Shown here: in pieces, positions 28,536-38,361 of the stretch
Layout of the letters: every line of letters begins with the position of its first letter
Numbering within the stretch: position 1 is the first letter of the stretch
Source: Trichomonas vaginalis G3
Lineage: Eukaryota; Parabasalia; Trichomonadida; Trichomonadidae
Direction of reading: 5' to 3'
Length of the DNA stretch: 64,000 nt
Assembly (NCBI RefSeq): GCF_026262505.1
Contig: NC_067205.1
Coordinates: 4,774,001 to 4,838,000 of the forward strand
Made by a program: the position numbers and the translations under genes
Notes under the pieces: generated by a model
What the model saw: the letters and a program-made list of their open reading frames with translations, nothing else
Told to the model about the DNA's origin: nothing
Databases searched by the model: none

Positions 28536-29351
28536 TTAAGTGAAGTTAAAAAGCGGTTTTTGACAGATGTTTATATGACACTTTCTCCAGTTTATAGGAC
28601 CTCTCTCATATTCTATCTTGTCATATATAAACTCATAGTCATGTATGTCCTCTAACCATCTCATAACGGTTTCCAAACCACTTTTATCGGATGTAAAGTA
28701 AAAGCATGGATGGTTATGTATAACGTCTAAAGTTTCTAAAGAGTCTCTCAAAGTCCAGTCTACTTGGTATTGAAAATCCCATGTGTTATAGAACGGCGGG
28801 TCCACTATAAAGAAAACATTTTCCTTGTCTTTATATTTTTCATACAACTCTGTCCAATGACATCTCACAAACTCTATACCCTCAATATATTTTTCTATGT
28901 CCTCTTTGAAAACATTTGTATAGTTAAGATATAAAACTTTTGACATAAGTGTTTCAATGTCATGAACTCTTATAGAACCACTATATAATAGTCTAGCAGA
29001 TATACTATCCCAGTCTATATATTCTGCTTTTTTCAAAACCTCTCTCACAATATTTTTCTTATCTAATGGTATACGTTCCATCTTACCTATAGGTATCTTT
29101 TCTTTTAACTCTTTCAATATATTGTTTGTGTCTGGAATATGTTTGAGACGGTCCATATAGTTGTCGAAGTCATTGCATATAATCTTTGAGTCTGGGAATA
29201 TTATATGACATAAATGGGATATATAGAAACTTCCACCGAACAAATCTACAAATGTTAGACCATTCGGTAGTTTCTTAAGTTCTCTCAATATAATATCTTT
29301 ACATCTACTCTTATTTCCAAAGAACGGTAACGGCGGTTTTGTAAAATTCAT
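28536..29351 (-). CDS. DNA N6-adenine methyltransferase (D12/Dam type), right copy of element 1
   Basis: Reads open over 271 residues with the FFGNKS, FVDLFGGS and DPPFYNTWDF motifs of D12 adenine methyltransferases. It is the inverted copy of the gene at 9023-9857; the match ends just before the C-terminus, so the two copies have different final residues. It lies inside the right terminal repeat. Confidence 0.87.
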   Translation of the reverse strand: MNFTKPPLPFFGNKSRCKDIILRELKKLPNGLTFVDLFGGSFYISHLCHIIFPDSKIICNDFDNYMDRLKHIPDTNNILKELKEKIPIGKMERIPLDKKNIVREVLKKAEYIDWDSISARLLYSGSIRVHDIETLMSKVLYLNYTNVFKEDIEKYIEGIEFVRCHWTELYEKYKDKENVFFIVDPPFYNTWDFQYQVDWTLRDSLETLDVIHNHPCFYFTSDKSGLETVMRWLEDIHDYEFIYDKIEYERGPINWRKCHINICQKPLFNFT

Positions 29352-30250
29352 TTATATATAATAATAAAAATGTTTTTACCTGAAAAGTGACAGAAAAGTG
29401 ACAAAACATGTACGATGAAGAAGTCTTGACAAAGCATATACGTTCATGTTTGACAAAGCATATACGAAGAAATCATGAAAATAACTGAGGTGAGAAAAGA
29501 GGTGAAAAAACAGGTGAGATCTCACCACTTCACCTAAAATATATTTTTGGTCCTTTACACTCATTACGAAGAAGTCTTGACAAAACATGTACGATGAAGA
29601 AGTCTTGACAAAGCATATACGATGAAGAAGTCTTGAAAATTCAAGAGGTTAGAAAAGAGGTTAGAAAAGAGGTTAGATCTAACCTTCTACCCTAAACATT
29701 ATTTTTTGGTCCTTTACACTCATTACGAAGAAGTCTTGACAAAACATGTACGATGAAGAAGTCTTGACAAAGCATATACGATGAAGAAGTCTTGACAAAA
29801 CATTTACGATGAAGAAGTCTTGACAAAACATGTACGATGAAGAAGTTTCGACAAAACATTTACGATGAAGAAGTCTTGACAAAACATTTACGATGAAGAA
29901 GTCTTGACAAAACATTTACGATGAAATCATGAAAATTCATGAGGTGAGAAAACAGGTGAGAAAACAGGTGAGATCTCACCTCTTCACCTAAAATATATTT
30001 TTTGGTCCTTTACACTCATTACGAAGAAGTCTTGACAAAACATGAAAACATATATAATTTGTGAAAAGTGAAACAAAAAGTATCACCGGCTGGGGTTCGG
30101 TCCTCCTCTTGGGTCTTGGGAAAAATTTCTTATGGGCTAGAAGGGGCGCAGCCCCTGGAAGCCCTCCGAATATAACTTCATTTATACTAATCATCTTCAG
30201 GGCTAGAAGGCACGAAGTGCCTGGAAGCCCCACTACCTTTTTTTTTTTTT
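28578..30250 (-). repeat. Element 1 right terminal inverted repeat, split by a minisatellite
   Basis: Inverted match to 8745-9800 in two blocks: the methyltransferase block (about 28578-29395) and the outer block (about 30040-30250). Between them is a 25-bp minisatellite with palindromes that the left arm lacks, so the array was inserted into or expanded within this arm. Ends in T14 before the flank. Confidence 0.85.
29395..30045 (-). repeat. Element 1 right-arm 25-bp minisatellite with palindromes
   Basis: Copies of GAAGAAGTCTTGACAAAACA with TTTACGAT or TGTACGAT joints, the reverse complement of the central array. Palindromes GGTGAGATCTCACC at 29513 and 29967, and GGTTAGATCTAACC at 29671. 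Each palindrome is followed by AAAATATATTTTTGGTC or AAACATTATTTTTTGGTC and then the phrase CTTTACACTCATTACGAAG. Confidence 0.88.
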
Positions 30251-30256
30251 TTATTA
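30251..30256. repeat. Candidate target-site duplication, right
   Basis: TTATTA directly after the terminal T tract, matching 8739-8744. Confidence 0.55.
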
Positions 30257-30471
30257 TTAGATGATCGTTTTTATGTAACAAAAGATAATTTTCAGATCGT
30301 TTTTAGTGACGCCAAAGCCCTTTCAAAATTTTAAAATTCGCTGGCGTCTCGACTTAACCGCTCAATGTTGAGAAGTTTACATCATGACGCCACGGTGACG
30401 CCAATTCCAACCATAACCCAGAAGATTCTATTTTTAGAATATTTTTGAGATACTTTCATAGAGAATATTTT
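30257..30471. other. Host spacer right of element 1
   Basis: No gene seen. It includes the phrases GTGACGCCA and TGGCGTC in both orientations at 30307-30405, which look like a degraded inverted repeat. Confidence 0.45.
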
Positions 30472-30916
30472 CCTTATGACTACAATTGTATTCTAATTGA
30501 TTTTGAAGTGTAAAATATGAATTAATTCTTTGCGCCTTCAGGGTGCCCTATAGACGATAGACCACTCTCAGAAAAGCACTTTTAAGGCTATTAAAATAAG
30601 TACCTAGAATCCGGATAATCCATACATTCGAGTTCTAATAAGGTTATTTTTGTGATGTTTACATTATCGTTATAGAGCACCTTTAAAAAATGCCAACAAA
30701 AATTTTTATAAAAAATACCAAAAAGTGACATAAAATGTTTTGATTGTCAATTTCAAGGGATTTAATCCCTTGATAAACATAATGACATTGTAACTTTAAT
30801 TATACATTCTTTATACTTAAATAATATTATGCTCATATTAAAAGAAAACTATTCTTTGTGTACTAAACAGGGTTTTATACCTAATTATTTCAAATATTTT
30901 TATCAATTATATAAAA
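30472..30916 (+). repeat. Duplicated leader upstream of beta-helix gene, copy B
   Basis: Matches 4577-4882 apart from an extra segment at about 30525-30685. The palindrome TCAAGGGAT-TTA-ATCCCTTGA lies at 30753-30773. The last 150 bp before the ATG are nearly identical to copy A. Confidence 0.75.
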
Positions 30917-31959
30917 ATGAAACACTTATTGAGACTATTCTTCGATTCTGGTCCAAGTATTGATACTTGGACACTTTTTTATGAGAATTCAGTTATCACC
31001 AAAAATCACACTGAAAATGAAATATTAAGTCCAACTGTATCAGGAAATTATTATGTTACAACATGTTTATTCAATGGAATTAATGATATTGTTGTCTATA
31101 TAGACAAAGGTGATCAAACAAAACTTCTTATTTCTATTTCTGGATTCAATGGCACAAAAACTCCATCTTTTACAGTTTATTCTGAAAAAGGAAGTTGTGT
31201 TATCTATCAAACATGTGCCACAAAATCTATACAAACACGTCATAGTGAAGGGGTATTTTTATGTTCATATATAGATCAATCAAATACAAACAACAAAAAC
31301 ATTTTTGAAGATTCAACAGTCTTTGATTGTGGATATTCAATAGATATAGGATATTCAATTAATCATTTAGAATACGGAAATCTTAGTTATTCACGAAATA
31401 ACATAACAAATAACAAATGTTTTAGAGATGTTTCATTTGACATTTGGTCAAATCAGAAATACAACATCAGTCAATCATCTTTCATTGATAATAAAGCAAG
31501 TCGTGCATGTTTTTGGATTAAATTCAGTGGTACTCATCAATTTTATTTATGTAATATCATTAGAAACAATGTTAATACAAATATTTTTTTTTAGAAGCGG
31601 CAACAGTTACATTGGAATCTTGTTCAATCAAAAATAATAATTGTCGACAAACATTTTATATTCATTCATCGCCAAGTTTAGCTACAATCATTAATTGTGA
31701 TTATGAATTACATTCAGCAAATAATGTAGTGGTACAAAATCCAATAAACAATTTTTACAACGAATTATCACATCTTTCTACAGGACTTTGTGAAGCAGCA
31801 ATTAAAATTGAAAATAATTTGGAAAAAGAAAATGACATAAAAAAATTCAACCAAATGAAAAATTTTTGCATCTCCCAATATTTAATCCTCTACCAACATA
31901 ATCATTTTCTTTTTATGTCTCATATTTTAACATTTTCATTTTTATCACTGACTTCATAA
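30917..31959 (+). pseudogene. Beta-helix (Pmp-like) protein, copy B, frameshifted
   Basis: Paralogue of 4883-5941, starting MKHLLRLFFDSGPSIDTW, with long near-identical stretches (PTVSGNYYVTTCLFNGINDI) and diverged patches (SNQKYNISQSSFIDNKASRA). The frame is interrupted at a run of nine T near 31584-31592: one more T would rejoin it, so it is either a recent pseudogene or a homopolymer error. The C-terminal part resumes in another frame (SCSIKNNNC, then STGLCEAAIKIENNLEKEND). Host gene in a duplicated locus. Confidence 0.75.
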
Positions 31960-32526
31960 ATAAACTGCTTTCCAAAATCTATATGAAAAGATTCCCTTCT
32001 AACCAAATATTTCCATTCCAGATATCTAAATATGTTACGTTCAAAAAGTTTATCTGAATGAGATTGTTCTTTATTGAAGTGAATTTTTTTTCCTCCCCAA
32101 ATTATTTGAAATTGAAATGTTCATTCAGTGAAATTAATCAAAAAAATTCACATGTTAGCCATGTTTGATTTTAGCAATTCTTCCCTCATTTTAAGGGTGC
32201 ACTTACTACTTATCGACTTGCTCTCATAATGTCAATATATCTTTTGTCTAATAATAAATATAATGTCAAAATATGGTTCATCATCTATATTAGGTACTAT
32301 ATATAGTGAATTATAATATCTTTTTCCCGACATATTAAATTTTGATCATAGCTATGTCTAGCTTAGTTCGAAATATCCTCTAGGTATAGTTTCAAGATCC
32401 GATCAAAAAAAAAGACAAAAGTGTTGTACTGCATGCAAATTTTCCGATAAAGAGACAAAATACAAAAAAGTGACAGAAAATTTTTTAAAAAATTCGTTTA
32501 ATAATTCAAAAAATTGCCAAAAATTC
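31960..32526. other. AT-rich spacer, no gene
   Basis: Nothing recognisable. It leads into the GC-richer hairpin cluster. Confidence 0.5.
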
Positions 32527-33721
32527 AAATGAAGCGAATCGATGAGGAACAGTGAACGCGCACAACCGTTTCCAGGGAGTATGGATGCTACTCTCGTTCC
32601 AAATCGAATCGCTCCATTTGGATGAGGCTTAAAGTTGCTAAATTTGGTCTAATTGTGAAAGACCAAATTTGGCAAAGAAAGCAAAGGACAACGGCGAGAT
32701 CAGACAGCAGAATAGGCCGCTGCTTTCTGCCGCCTTTGCTGCCCTTTGTTTTCAGGAGAAGCTTCGGCTGAATAACATAGTTATTCAGCCGAAAGTTCTC
32801 TTATAACAAGGTACTGCAGAGCGCTACAGGCCATATACTCCCAATATACCGCCTGCAACGCCCTGCAGTGCCTTGTTTTGTCGCTAAGTTTGGTTATCAT
32901 TTCCCAATCAGACCAAACTTAGCGACGAAAGCGAAGGATAACAGCGACTTTGAACAGCAGGATAAGCACCTGCTGTCAGTCGCCGTTATCCTTCGCAGTT
33001 TACTCGAAAGCTGGGAAACTTTCTTTGAATAAGTTATCATTTGAAGAAAGTTTCCCAGCTTTCTAGTAGAAACTAAAGGCTGTGGGGCACTAATCATATG
33101 ATCAGTGCCTCACAGCCTTTAGTTTCTTATATAAAATGAGAAAGCTTGCTCGCAATTGTTCCGCATTGCGAGCAAGTTTTCTCATTTCAACGGAGAAATT
33201 GCTCCTTATGAGGTATACAGTATGAATATATACCTCATGAGGAGCAATTCCTCCTAGATAGCTGGGAAACTTTCTTTGAATAAGTTATCATTTGAAGAAA
33301 GTTTCCCAGCTATCTGGTAGAAACTAAAGGCTGTGGGGCACTAATATATAATCAGTGCTCCACAGCCTTTGGTTTCTTAAAAAAAAGAGAAAACTTGCTC
33401 GCAATTGTTCTGCATTGTGAGCAAGTTTTCTCATTTCAACGAGGAATTTACTCCTTATGAGGTACATAATATGAATACGTACCTCATAAGGAGCAAATCC
33501 AATCAGATAGCTGAGAAACTTTCTTTGAATAAGTTATCATTTCAAGAAAGTTTCCCAGCTTTCTAGTAGAAACTAAAGGCTGTGGGGCACTAATCATATG
33601 ATCAGTGCCTCACAGCCTTTAGTTTCTTATATAAAATGAGAAAGCTTGCTCGCAATTGTTCCGCATTGCGAGCAAGTTTTCTCATTTCAACGGAGAAATT
33701 GCTCCTTATGAGGTATACAGT
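32527..33721. repeat. Cluster of back-to-back hairpins with a 250-bp, four-hairpin unit repeated three times
   Basis: At least 16 inverted repeats follow one another with only a few bases between. Examples: 32763-32793 (14-bp stem, 3-base loop), 32880-32926 (15 bp), 32931-32996 (stems of 12, 6 and 8 bp stacked), 33006-33063 (20 bp perfect), 33068-33127 (24 bp, one mismatch), 33134-33187 (22 bp, one mismatch) and 33192-33254. The last four form a unit that recurs from about 33260 and 33509, the third copy ending inside its last hairpin. GC content is visibly higher than in the flanks. No convincing ORF. Could be a nested fold-back/MITE-like element or a source of structured RNA. Confidence 0.9.
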
Positions 33722-33842
33722 GGGAAATTTTGCATATGGTAAAGTATTGAATTTTGGAGCTTTTTTATCTCTAACCTATTTGTATGCATCATATTTTTCT
33801 CGAAATGCCTGAATTGAAAATAAAAAAAAATCTAAACGTTCA
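33722..33842. promoter_or_regulatory. Probable promoter region of the coiled-coil gene
   Basis: The 120 bp between the hairpin cluster and the ATG are AT-rich and hold one initiator-like TCATATTT at about 33788. That is farther from the ATG than usual for trichomonad initiators, so the assignment is weak. Confidence 0.3.
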
Positions 33843-35048
33843 ATGGACTCTTTACCTGCATTTGCTCGTGTTCTGAAACAAAGACAAATGAAAACGGACC
33901 AGACCATTGATGAAAAGGATTCATATCGCGTTTCTAATAAGGATTATTCACAATATGATTCAGATTCGCAAATTTCTATTTTAGAAGATTCAGTTTCAAA
34001 TATACCTGCAAAAAAACAGAAGAAAAATAAAAACATCGACATTGATATTGAAAGTTGTCTTCGATCAGTTAGCGAAATGGAATCTACTGACCAATTATAC
34101 GAATTACAAAAGATGATTAAGAAATTAGAACAAGAAAATTCGACTCTACGAAAAGAAAATCGCCAGATAGTCGAATACAAACAACAAATTGAAATCGAAC
34201 GCGAAGTTTCTACTCATTATTCAGATTCTCTTCACGAAACTCAAAATTTACTTGAAAGTGAACGTCAGATCAATGAAAATCTGAAAGAACGTGTTGCACA
34301 ACTCGAACAAATACTTGCAGGAAAAGAATCTATGACAGAAGCAAAAACATCAATGGCAATGAAACTTCAAGAAGAATATGATCATGTTACAAAAGATTAT
34401 CAGCGAATACTAGATCTCTACAACAAGATGGTTGTTCAATTAAGAGAAGCTCGAAACAGGATTAGTGAACTTGAGGCAGAATTAGACAATTCTAAGAACA
34501 ACTCATTTGGGAAAGATAATATTTCGAAAAAGAATACATATGAACCATTCAACTACGAAGATTATATGCGACCTAAAACAAATACAAAATATTTTGATGA
34601 TTTTAATGACTTTGGTAAACCATTTGAACAACAATCAGATATTCCTGCTATAAAACCTTATGTTCCACCTAATTCTTACGATCCACCACAAATTCCTGTT
34701 GAACAAAAACGAGATTTCAATGATAACTTTGTTGAACAACAAAAATCTCCTCCAAATCAAACACTTCAACCAAAGAAAGCTGCATTAGTTGACAATATAC
34801 ACTTTGGGGTGCCAGAACCTACTGATACTGATGACTTTGATGTCAGTGGAATGTCTAAATTTGAACTTGAGAACTTATTAAGTTCATTGCAAGCAGAGAA
34901 GATGGAGACAGAGCGTATTTTGGCATTGGCACCTAAACAAGGTATATCAAAGTCAAGAGTTTTACGAGAAAAAGAAGAATTAGCTGATAAAGCAGATTTA
35001 TTAGAGAAAAAGATTGCGAAAGTAAAGCGCGAAATGCGCAAACTATAA
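33843..35048 (+). CDS. Coiled-coil protein, 401 residues
   Basis: ATG at 33843 is the first in the frame and is shared by the pseudogene fragment at 5980. Residues about 1-80 are polar with a short Lys-rich patch (AKKQKKNKN). A long coiled coil spans about 85-215 (LYELQKMIKKLEQENSTLRK). A Pro/Asn/Gln-rich linker follows at 220-320, then a C-terminal helical hairpin (FELENLLSSLQAEKMETERI, then SRVLREKEELADKADLLEKK). The final segment, with a small break at APKQGISKS between two helices, resembles the C-terminal modules of centrosomal and axonemal coiled-coil proteins. Cytoskeletal role is inference. The gene appears intact. Confidence 0.8.
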   Translation: MDSLPAFARVLKQRQMKTDQTIDEKDSYRVSNKDYSQYDSDSQISILEDSVSNIPAKKQKKNKNIDIDIESCLRSVSEMESTDQLYELQKMIKKLEQENSTLRKENRQIVEYKQQIEIEREVSTHYSDSLHETQNLLESERQINENLKERVAQLEQILAGKESMTEAKTSMAMKLQEEYDHVTKDYQRILDLYNKMVVQLREARNRISELEAELDNSKNNSFGKDNISKKNTYEPFNYEDYMRPKTNTKYFDDFNDFGKPFEQQSDIPAIKPYVPPNSYDPPQIPVEQKRDFNDNFVEQQKSPPNQTLQPKKAALVDNIHFGVPEPTDTDDFDVSGMSKFELENLLSSLQAEKMETERILALAPKQGISKSRVLREKEELADKADLLEKKIAKVKREMRKL

Positions 35049-35223
35049 GTAAAATTGTTTGTTATTTATCATTTATTCAAAATCATCCACAAATAAGAAA
35101 ATATATTTTTTAATCCAAAAAAAAATGAATTTGAGTTTTAAAATATCTGAAAGTAAAATAGTATCATGTATTATTTTTGAAGAGTTTCATGATAAATAAA
35201 CTTTATTTGTATATTAACAAAAT

Positions 35224-35682
35224 TTAACTGAAAACAATGAGATCATCACAGGTCTTAGGAGTACTAGATGGAGTAAGATTACCATTAACTAATGCGCGTT
35301 GCTGCTTGAGATGATTCTCTTCCATTGCGGCTATTTCTTTTCTTTGTCTCTCAAGCAATGCCTGGTATTCAGGATCGTTTATTATTTCATCATCTGAGCT
35401 ATCTAATAGATCAGGCTCTGATGTAACGTTATCAAATGAATCTACTTTTGGAATAGACATATTGGCACCATTCTGCGCCTTAATTATCTGTGTCTGTATT
35501 AAGTTTTTCACTTCTTCTCTTTCTGGATCTGATAATGAGCATTCTTTGGCTAATTCTGAAACAATTTCATCGATATTATCAGTTCTTGTATCAAAAGGGA
35601 AGTCTATTTTGAGATCTACGTTATCCCTGTGAATTGTAAGATGTATTGTGACAACACTAATAAGACTACTGCTTGTAGTCAT
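35224..35682 (-). CDS. Small protein with WNK/OSR1_C-like domain
   Basis: ATG at 35682; 152 residues. Residues about 10-70 (IHRDNVDLKIDFPFDTRTDN, then EIVSELAKECSLSDPEREEV) match in pattern the OSR1_C/PF2-like domain of WNK and SPAK/OSR1 kinases: a beta strand, FPFD, an acidic turn, a helix that ends in EL, then a second helix. No kinase domain is attached. The remainder is acidic and coiled (PEYQALLERQRKEIAAMEEN) with a Ser/Thr/Pro tail. It may be a free regulatory module or a remnant of a kinase gene. Assignment is by eye only. Confidence 0.5.
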   Translation of the reverse strand: MTTSSSLISVVTIHLTIHRDNVDLKIDFPFDTRTDNIDEIVSELAKECSLSDPEREEVKNLIQTQIIKAQNGANMSIPKVDSFDNVTSEPDLLDSSDDEIINDPEYQALLERQRKEIAAMEENHLKQQRALVNGNLTPSSTPKTCDDLIVFS

Positions 35683-36792
35683 TTATAAAGGGAAGTAATA
35701 AATAAATATTCAAACAAACTTTCTCAAAAATTGAATACCAAAAGGTTAGTTTCCGCATCAAAAATACGTAATTTTATTGTATTCAGACTGAATAATGAAA
35801 TATTGTTTTTCGATTTTAAAATTTTTTTCATGTTCTGATTTGGCTTTCTTACCGCAAAGATCGGTAAAGAATCGATAAGTTAGTATATTGCGTGTTATGT
35901 GTATGTGATCAACTTTTAAGCTTAAACTTCTCTTAATTTTAGTTTTTTTATCGAGAAATCGAAACAATTTGATTAATATCGAAAGTAAATCCTCAATTCT
36001 CTGGAAAACAAAAGTATCATATTGATTAAATATGAATTCCAATATGAATTATATGAAACACTATTTGAATTACTTTAAATCAAATAGAATGAAGAATCAT
36101 ATCAAATTGAGTGTTACCGTATTTAGATTTTGAATTTTGTTAGCATTGAAAGCAATATGGAAGTTAGATGCTAAAGAAAAGATTGCATGAAATCCGAGTA
36201 CATAAAATTGGGTTCAAAAAAACATATTAACACTTAGTGAGATGGATAACATCTGGCTTATAAGAAATCTCTTCTAGCCAAGGAAAATTTACTGATATTT
36301 TTGATTATCAAAGATGGAATTCAAACCCTTGACTTAATGAAGCTTCAAATTGAGTGATTTTTTCATTTAAAGCAATATACTAAGCATCTACTTTTTAAAT
36401 GGAGTAAACTGAAAGCATAGTTTGCTATTGTCTAAATTCTATTGCTCAATTAGCCGAAATTTATCTAGCTTTTTTCCTTATTAGGATAAACTTACATAAA
36501 CAATGATAATTGCAGCAATTGCAGCTAATAATTCAAATTGTTGATTTTCAATTCAATACGAACAGGATTAAATGAAAGCAATATACGAAAAACAATACTG
36601 TGTAATCGTCATAATTTATAATTTTTGATAGTTTATCAGGGCAATGAATGAATTTAAGTCACAAACAATGAGAAATGAAATATAGTTTTCATTTAAACGT
36701 AGATAAAACTGAAACATGGAGTAACTATAATAATACTTACAGTTTACAAGGACAATAAATCAATAACTCTTCATGCCAATATTAATTAACGA
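35683..36792. other. Spacer, no supported gene
   Basis: AT-rich; a 94-codon minus-strand frame at 35758-36042 has no recognisable features. Otherwise nothing seen. Confidence 0.45.
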
Positions 36793-37386
36793 TCAAAGGC
36801 ATGTAGTTATTCTTATTGATCTTAAATAATAAACTACCGCAATATATAATATTAATTGATATATTGAAGGGAGAGGAGTTGCAGAGTATGAATTTCTCTG
36901 TGGTATAAGCTGTGGTACTTGTTGTGGAATGTATGTTTGGGGAACAACTTGCCCATAATCAGGTACAATATTTACCATGGTAATAGGACTTTGTTGAACC
37001 TGCTGGGTATGATGTTGAGGTCTTGAAGCTGTTCTCTCAATCATTCTTTGCAGGCGACAACAGTGAGTTCTGACGCATGCTGCTGTTCTGCCTGGAAAAT
37101 GTGTTGAGATAAAAGCCCATTTGGTGCCATATTGTCTGTACAATGTAAGCAAAAGTTCTTCATCTTGTGGAGTCCACTCAGCAAGATTAGCTGTTGGAGA
37201 AAGGTAATGATTCCAACGATCTCTACATTGTCGAGATGATCGTCCTTTCAAATATTTTGCAACATTGGGCCATGAGCTTGTTCCAACTTGATCCACGATC
37301 TCTTTAAGCTTTTTATCTTCTTCGGGAGTAAACTTGACGTGGCTTGATTTTTCATGAGTCTTCTTGTGAGCTTTGTTATCTTCCAT
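36793..37386 (-). CDS. Two-repeat Myb (R2R3-type) DNA-binding protein 1
   Basis: ATG at 37386. Two Myb/SANT repeats: residues about 17-65 (VKFTPEEDKKLKEIVDQVG, W, then GRSSRQCRDRWNHYL) and 70-115 (WTPQDEELLLTLYRQYGTKW, then PGRTAACVRTHCCRLQRM). The recognition helices and tryptophan spacing are intact. The tail is Gln/Pro-rich and ends in LPSIYQLI followed by a hydrophobic run. The parasite has a large family of such small Myb proteins; some, such as tvMyb1-3, regulate the ap65-1 adhesin gene. Which target this one has is unknown. An initiator-like TCATAA lies 5-12 bases before the ATG. Confidence 0.9.
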   Translation of the reverse strand: MEDNKAHKKTHEKSSHVKFTPEEDKKLKEIVDQVGTSSWPNVAKYLKGRSSRQCRDRWNHYLSPTANLAEWTPQDEELLLTLYRQYGTKWAFISTHFPGRTAACVRTHCCRLQRMIERTASRPQHHTQQVQQSPITMVNIVPDYGQVVPQTYIPQQVPQLIPQRNSYSATPLPSIYQLILYIAVVYYLRSIRITTCL

Positions 37387-37390
37387 GTAA

Positions 37391-37398
37391 ATTTATGA
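37391..37398 (-). promoter_or_regulatory. Initiator (Inr)-like element of Myb gene 1
   Basis: On the minus strand reads TCATAAAT, fitting the trichomonad initiator TCAYWW, and lies a few bases upstream of the ATG, where it is usual. Confidence 0.55.
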
Positions 37399-37631
37399 AT
37401 CTGTAAATTATGTATAACTAATAAATGCATGATGAGCACATTTGCAGTTTTATACTGTATAAAAGAATAATTCTTATCTTTATCGAACAAAAGGTCATAA
37501 TGAGGAACTTGCTGATTTTTACAACCAGCAAAAAAATACAAACGTGTGAGAACTAAAAATGCGATTCAAGTTTTCAGATGCAAATCAAAAATGTAAAAAG
37601 GAAGCAATTTCTTTTAAATACACATTACTCT

Positions 37632-38361
37632 TTACGAAAGATACATTAAAATGAAGACATCCTTGGCGAAATTTAGATTATGATAAACACAAATATTATT
37701 ACAAGTCTTAATATACTCATTGGAGTAAATGTAAGTGATATTATCTTGCTGAAATATTGTATTAGAAAATGTTGCATCTCTGAAAATAAGTTTCCCTTGG
37801 TTGTATTTTCTAAAAGCTGTAATATTTGACAAAACTTCACAATTGCTGAAGCATGCAGTTTGAAATGACTTAACTGACTCTGGAACAACAAGGTACTTTA
37901 AGTACTTAAGATAGCAGAACCCACCATACAGTACTTGAGTTACTGTATTAGGAATGGTGTAAAAACTTTGGTTTTTGGAGGCAGGAAAATGAATCAAAAA
38001 TGACATGTTTCTCGAGAAAAGGACTCCGTCTATTGAGCAGTAATTGTTGTTTTCTTCATCGACATCAATTTGCATTAAAGTTTGTAATGAATCAAAGGAG
38101 TTTGCTTTGTAAAGAGTGCCTATATTTTTTGGAAGATAAATGTATTGTATTTTCGTGCCATAAAACGGCTCATCTCCAAGCTCTAACATTGATTCTGGAA
38201 GAGTGATATTAATAAGATTTGAAAAACGAGAGAAGCAATACTTCGGAATAAATGTAAATCCTTTGTCAATTGTAATATTGTAATAATTTTCGGGGTTTGT
38301 AACTGAGCTAGGTATCTCAACTGTTGTACTTGAGTCGAATTCAATAAAAAGACTCTCTGTT
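37632..38361 (-). pseudogene. BspA-like leucine-rich-repeat protein, 3' part
   Basis: LRR_5-type repeats in the TvBspA style: NLINITLPESM, KIQYIYLPKNIGTLY, FYTIPNTVTQVLYGGFCYLK and LKYLVVPESVKSFQTACFSNC, spaced 22-24 residues apart. The frame is open back to a TAA near 38361, but there is no ATG before that stop, and repeats continue right up to it, so the N-terminal part is gone. The TvBspA family is the largest surface-protein family in T. vaginalis. No C-terminal membrane helix is obvious; it ends DVFILMYLS. Likely a 5'-truncated pseudogene. Confidence 0.75.

Larger units (their letters stand above)
8745..30250. mobile_element. Maverick/Polinton element 1 (fossil)
   Basis: A 21.5-kb self-synthesising DNA element of the Maverick (Polinton) family. 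Evidence: terminal inverted repeats beginning GGTAGTGGGGCTTCCAGG inside an A/T tract, candidate TTATTA duplications, and the family gene set of retroviral-type integrase, polymerase B part, packaging ATPase, major capsid and helicase. It is full length but broken, with roughly ten interruptions across its genes; many parts still read open. Likely young: the methyltransferase copies in its two arms are almost identical, and most proteins nearly match those of element 2. Confidence 0.93.

Noticed and set aside
8745-30250. Adenain-like cysteine protease expected in a Maverick
   Set aside because: I looked for a His/Asp/Cys protease among the unassigned proteins and saw no convincing candidate in either element, so none is listed.
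32897-33097. 66-codon minus-strand frame in the hairpin cluster
   Set aside because: Sequence is explained by the inverted repeats; no codon bias or recognisable peptide.
35758-36042. 94-codon minus-strand frame
   Set aside because: Could be a small gene, but there is no family resemblance, no initiator before the ATG and composition is like the flanks.
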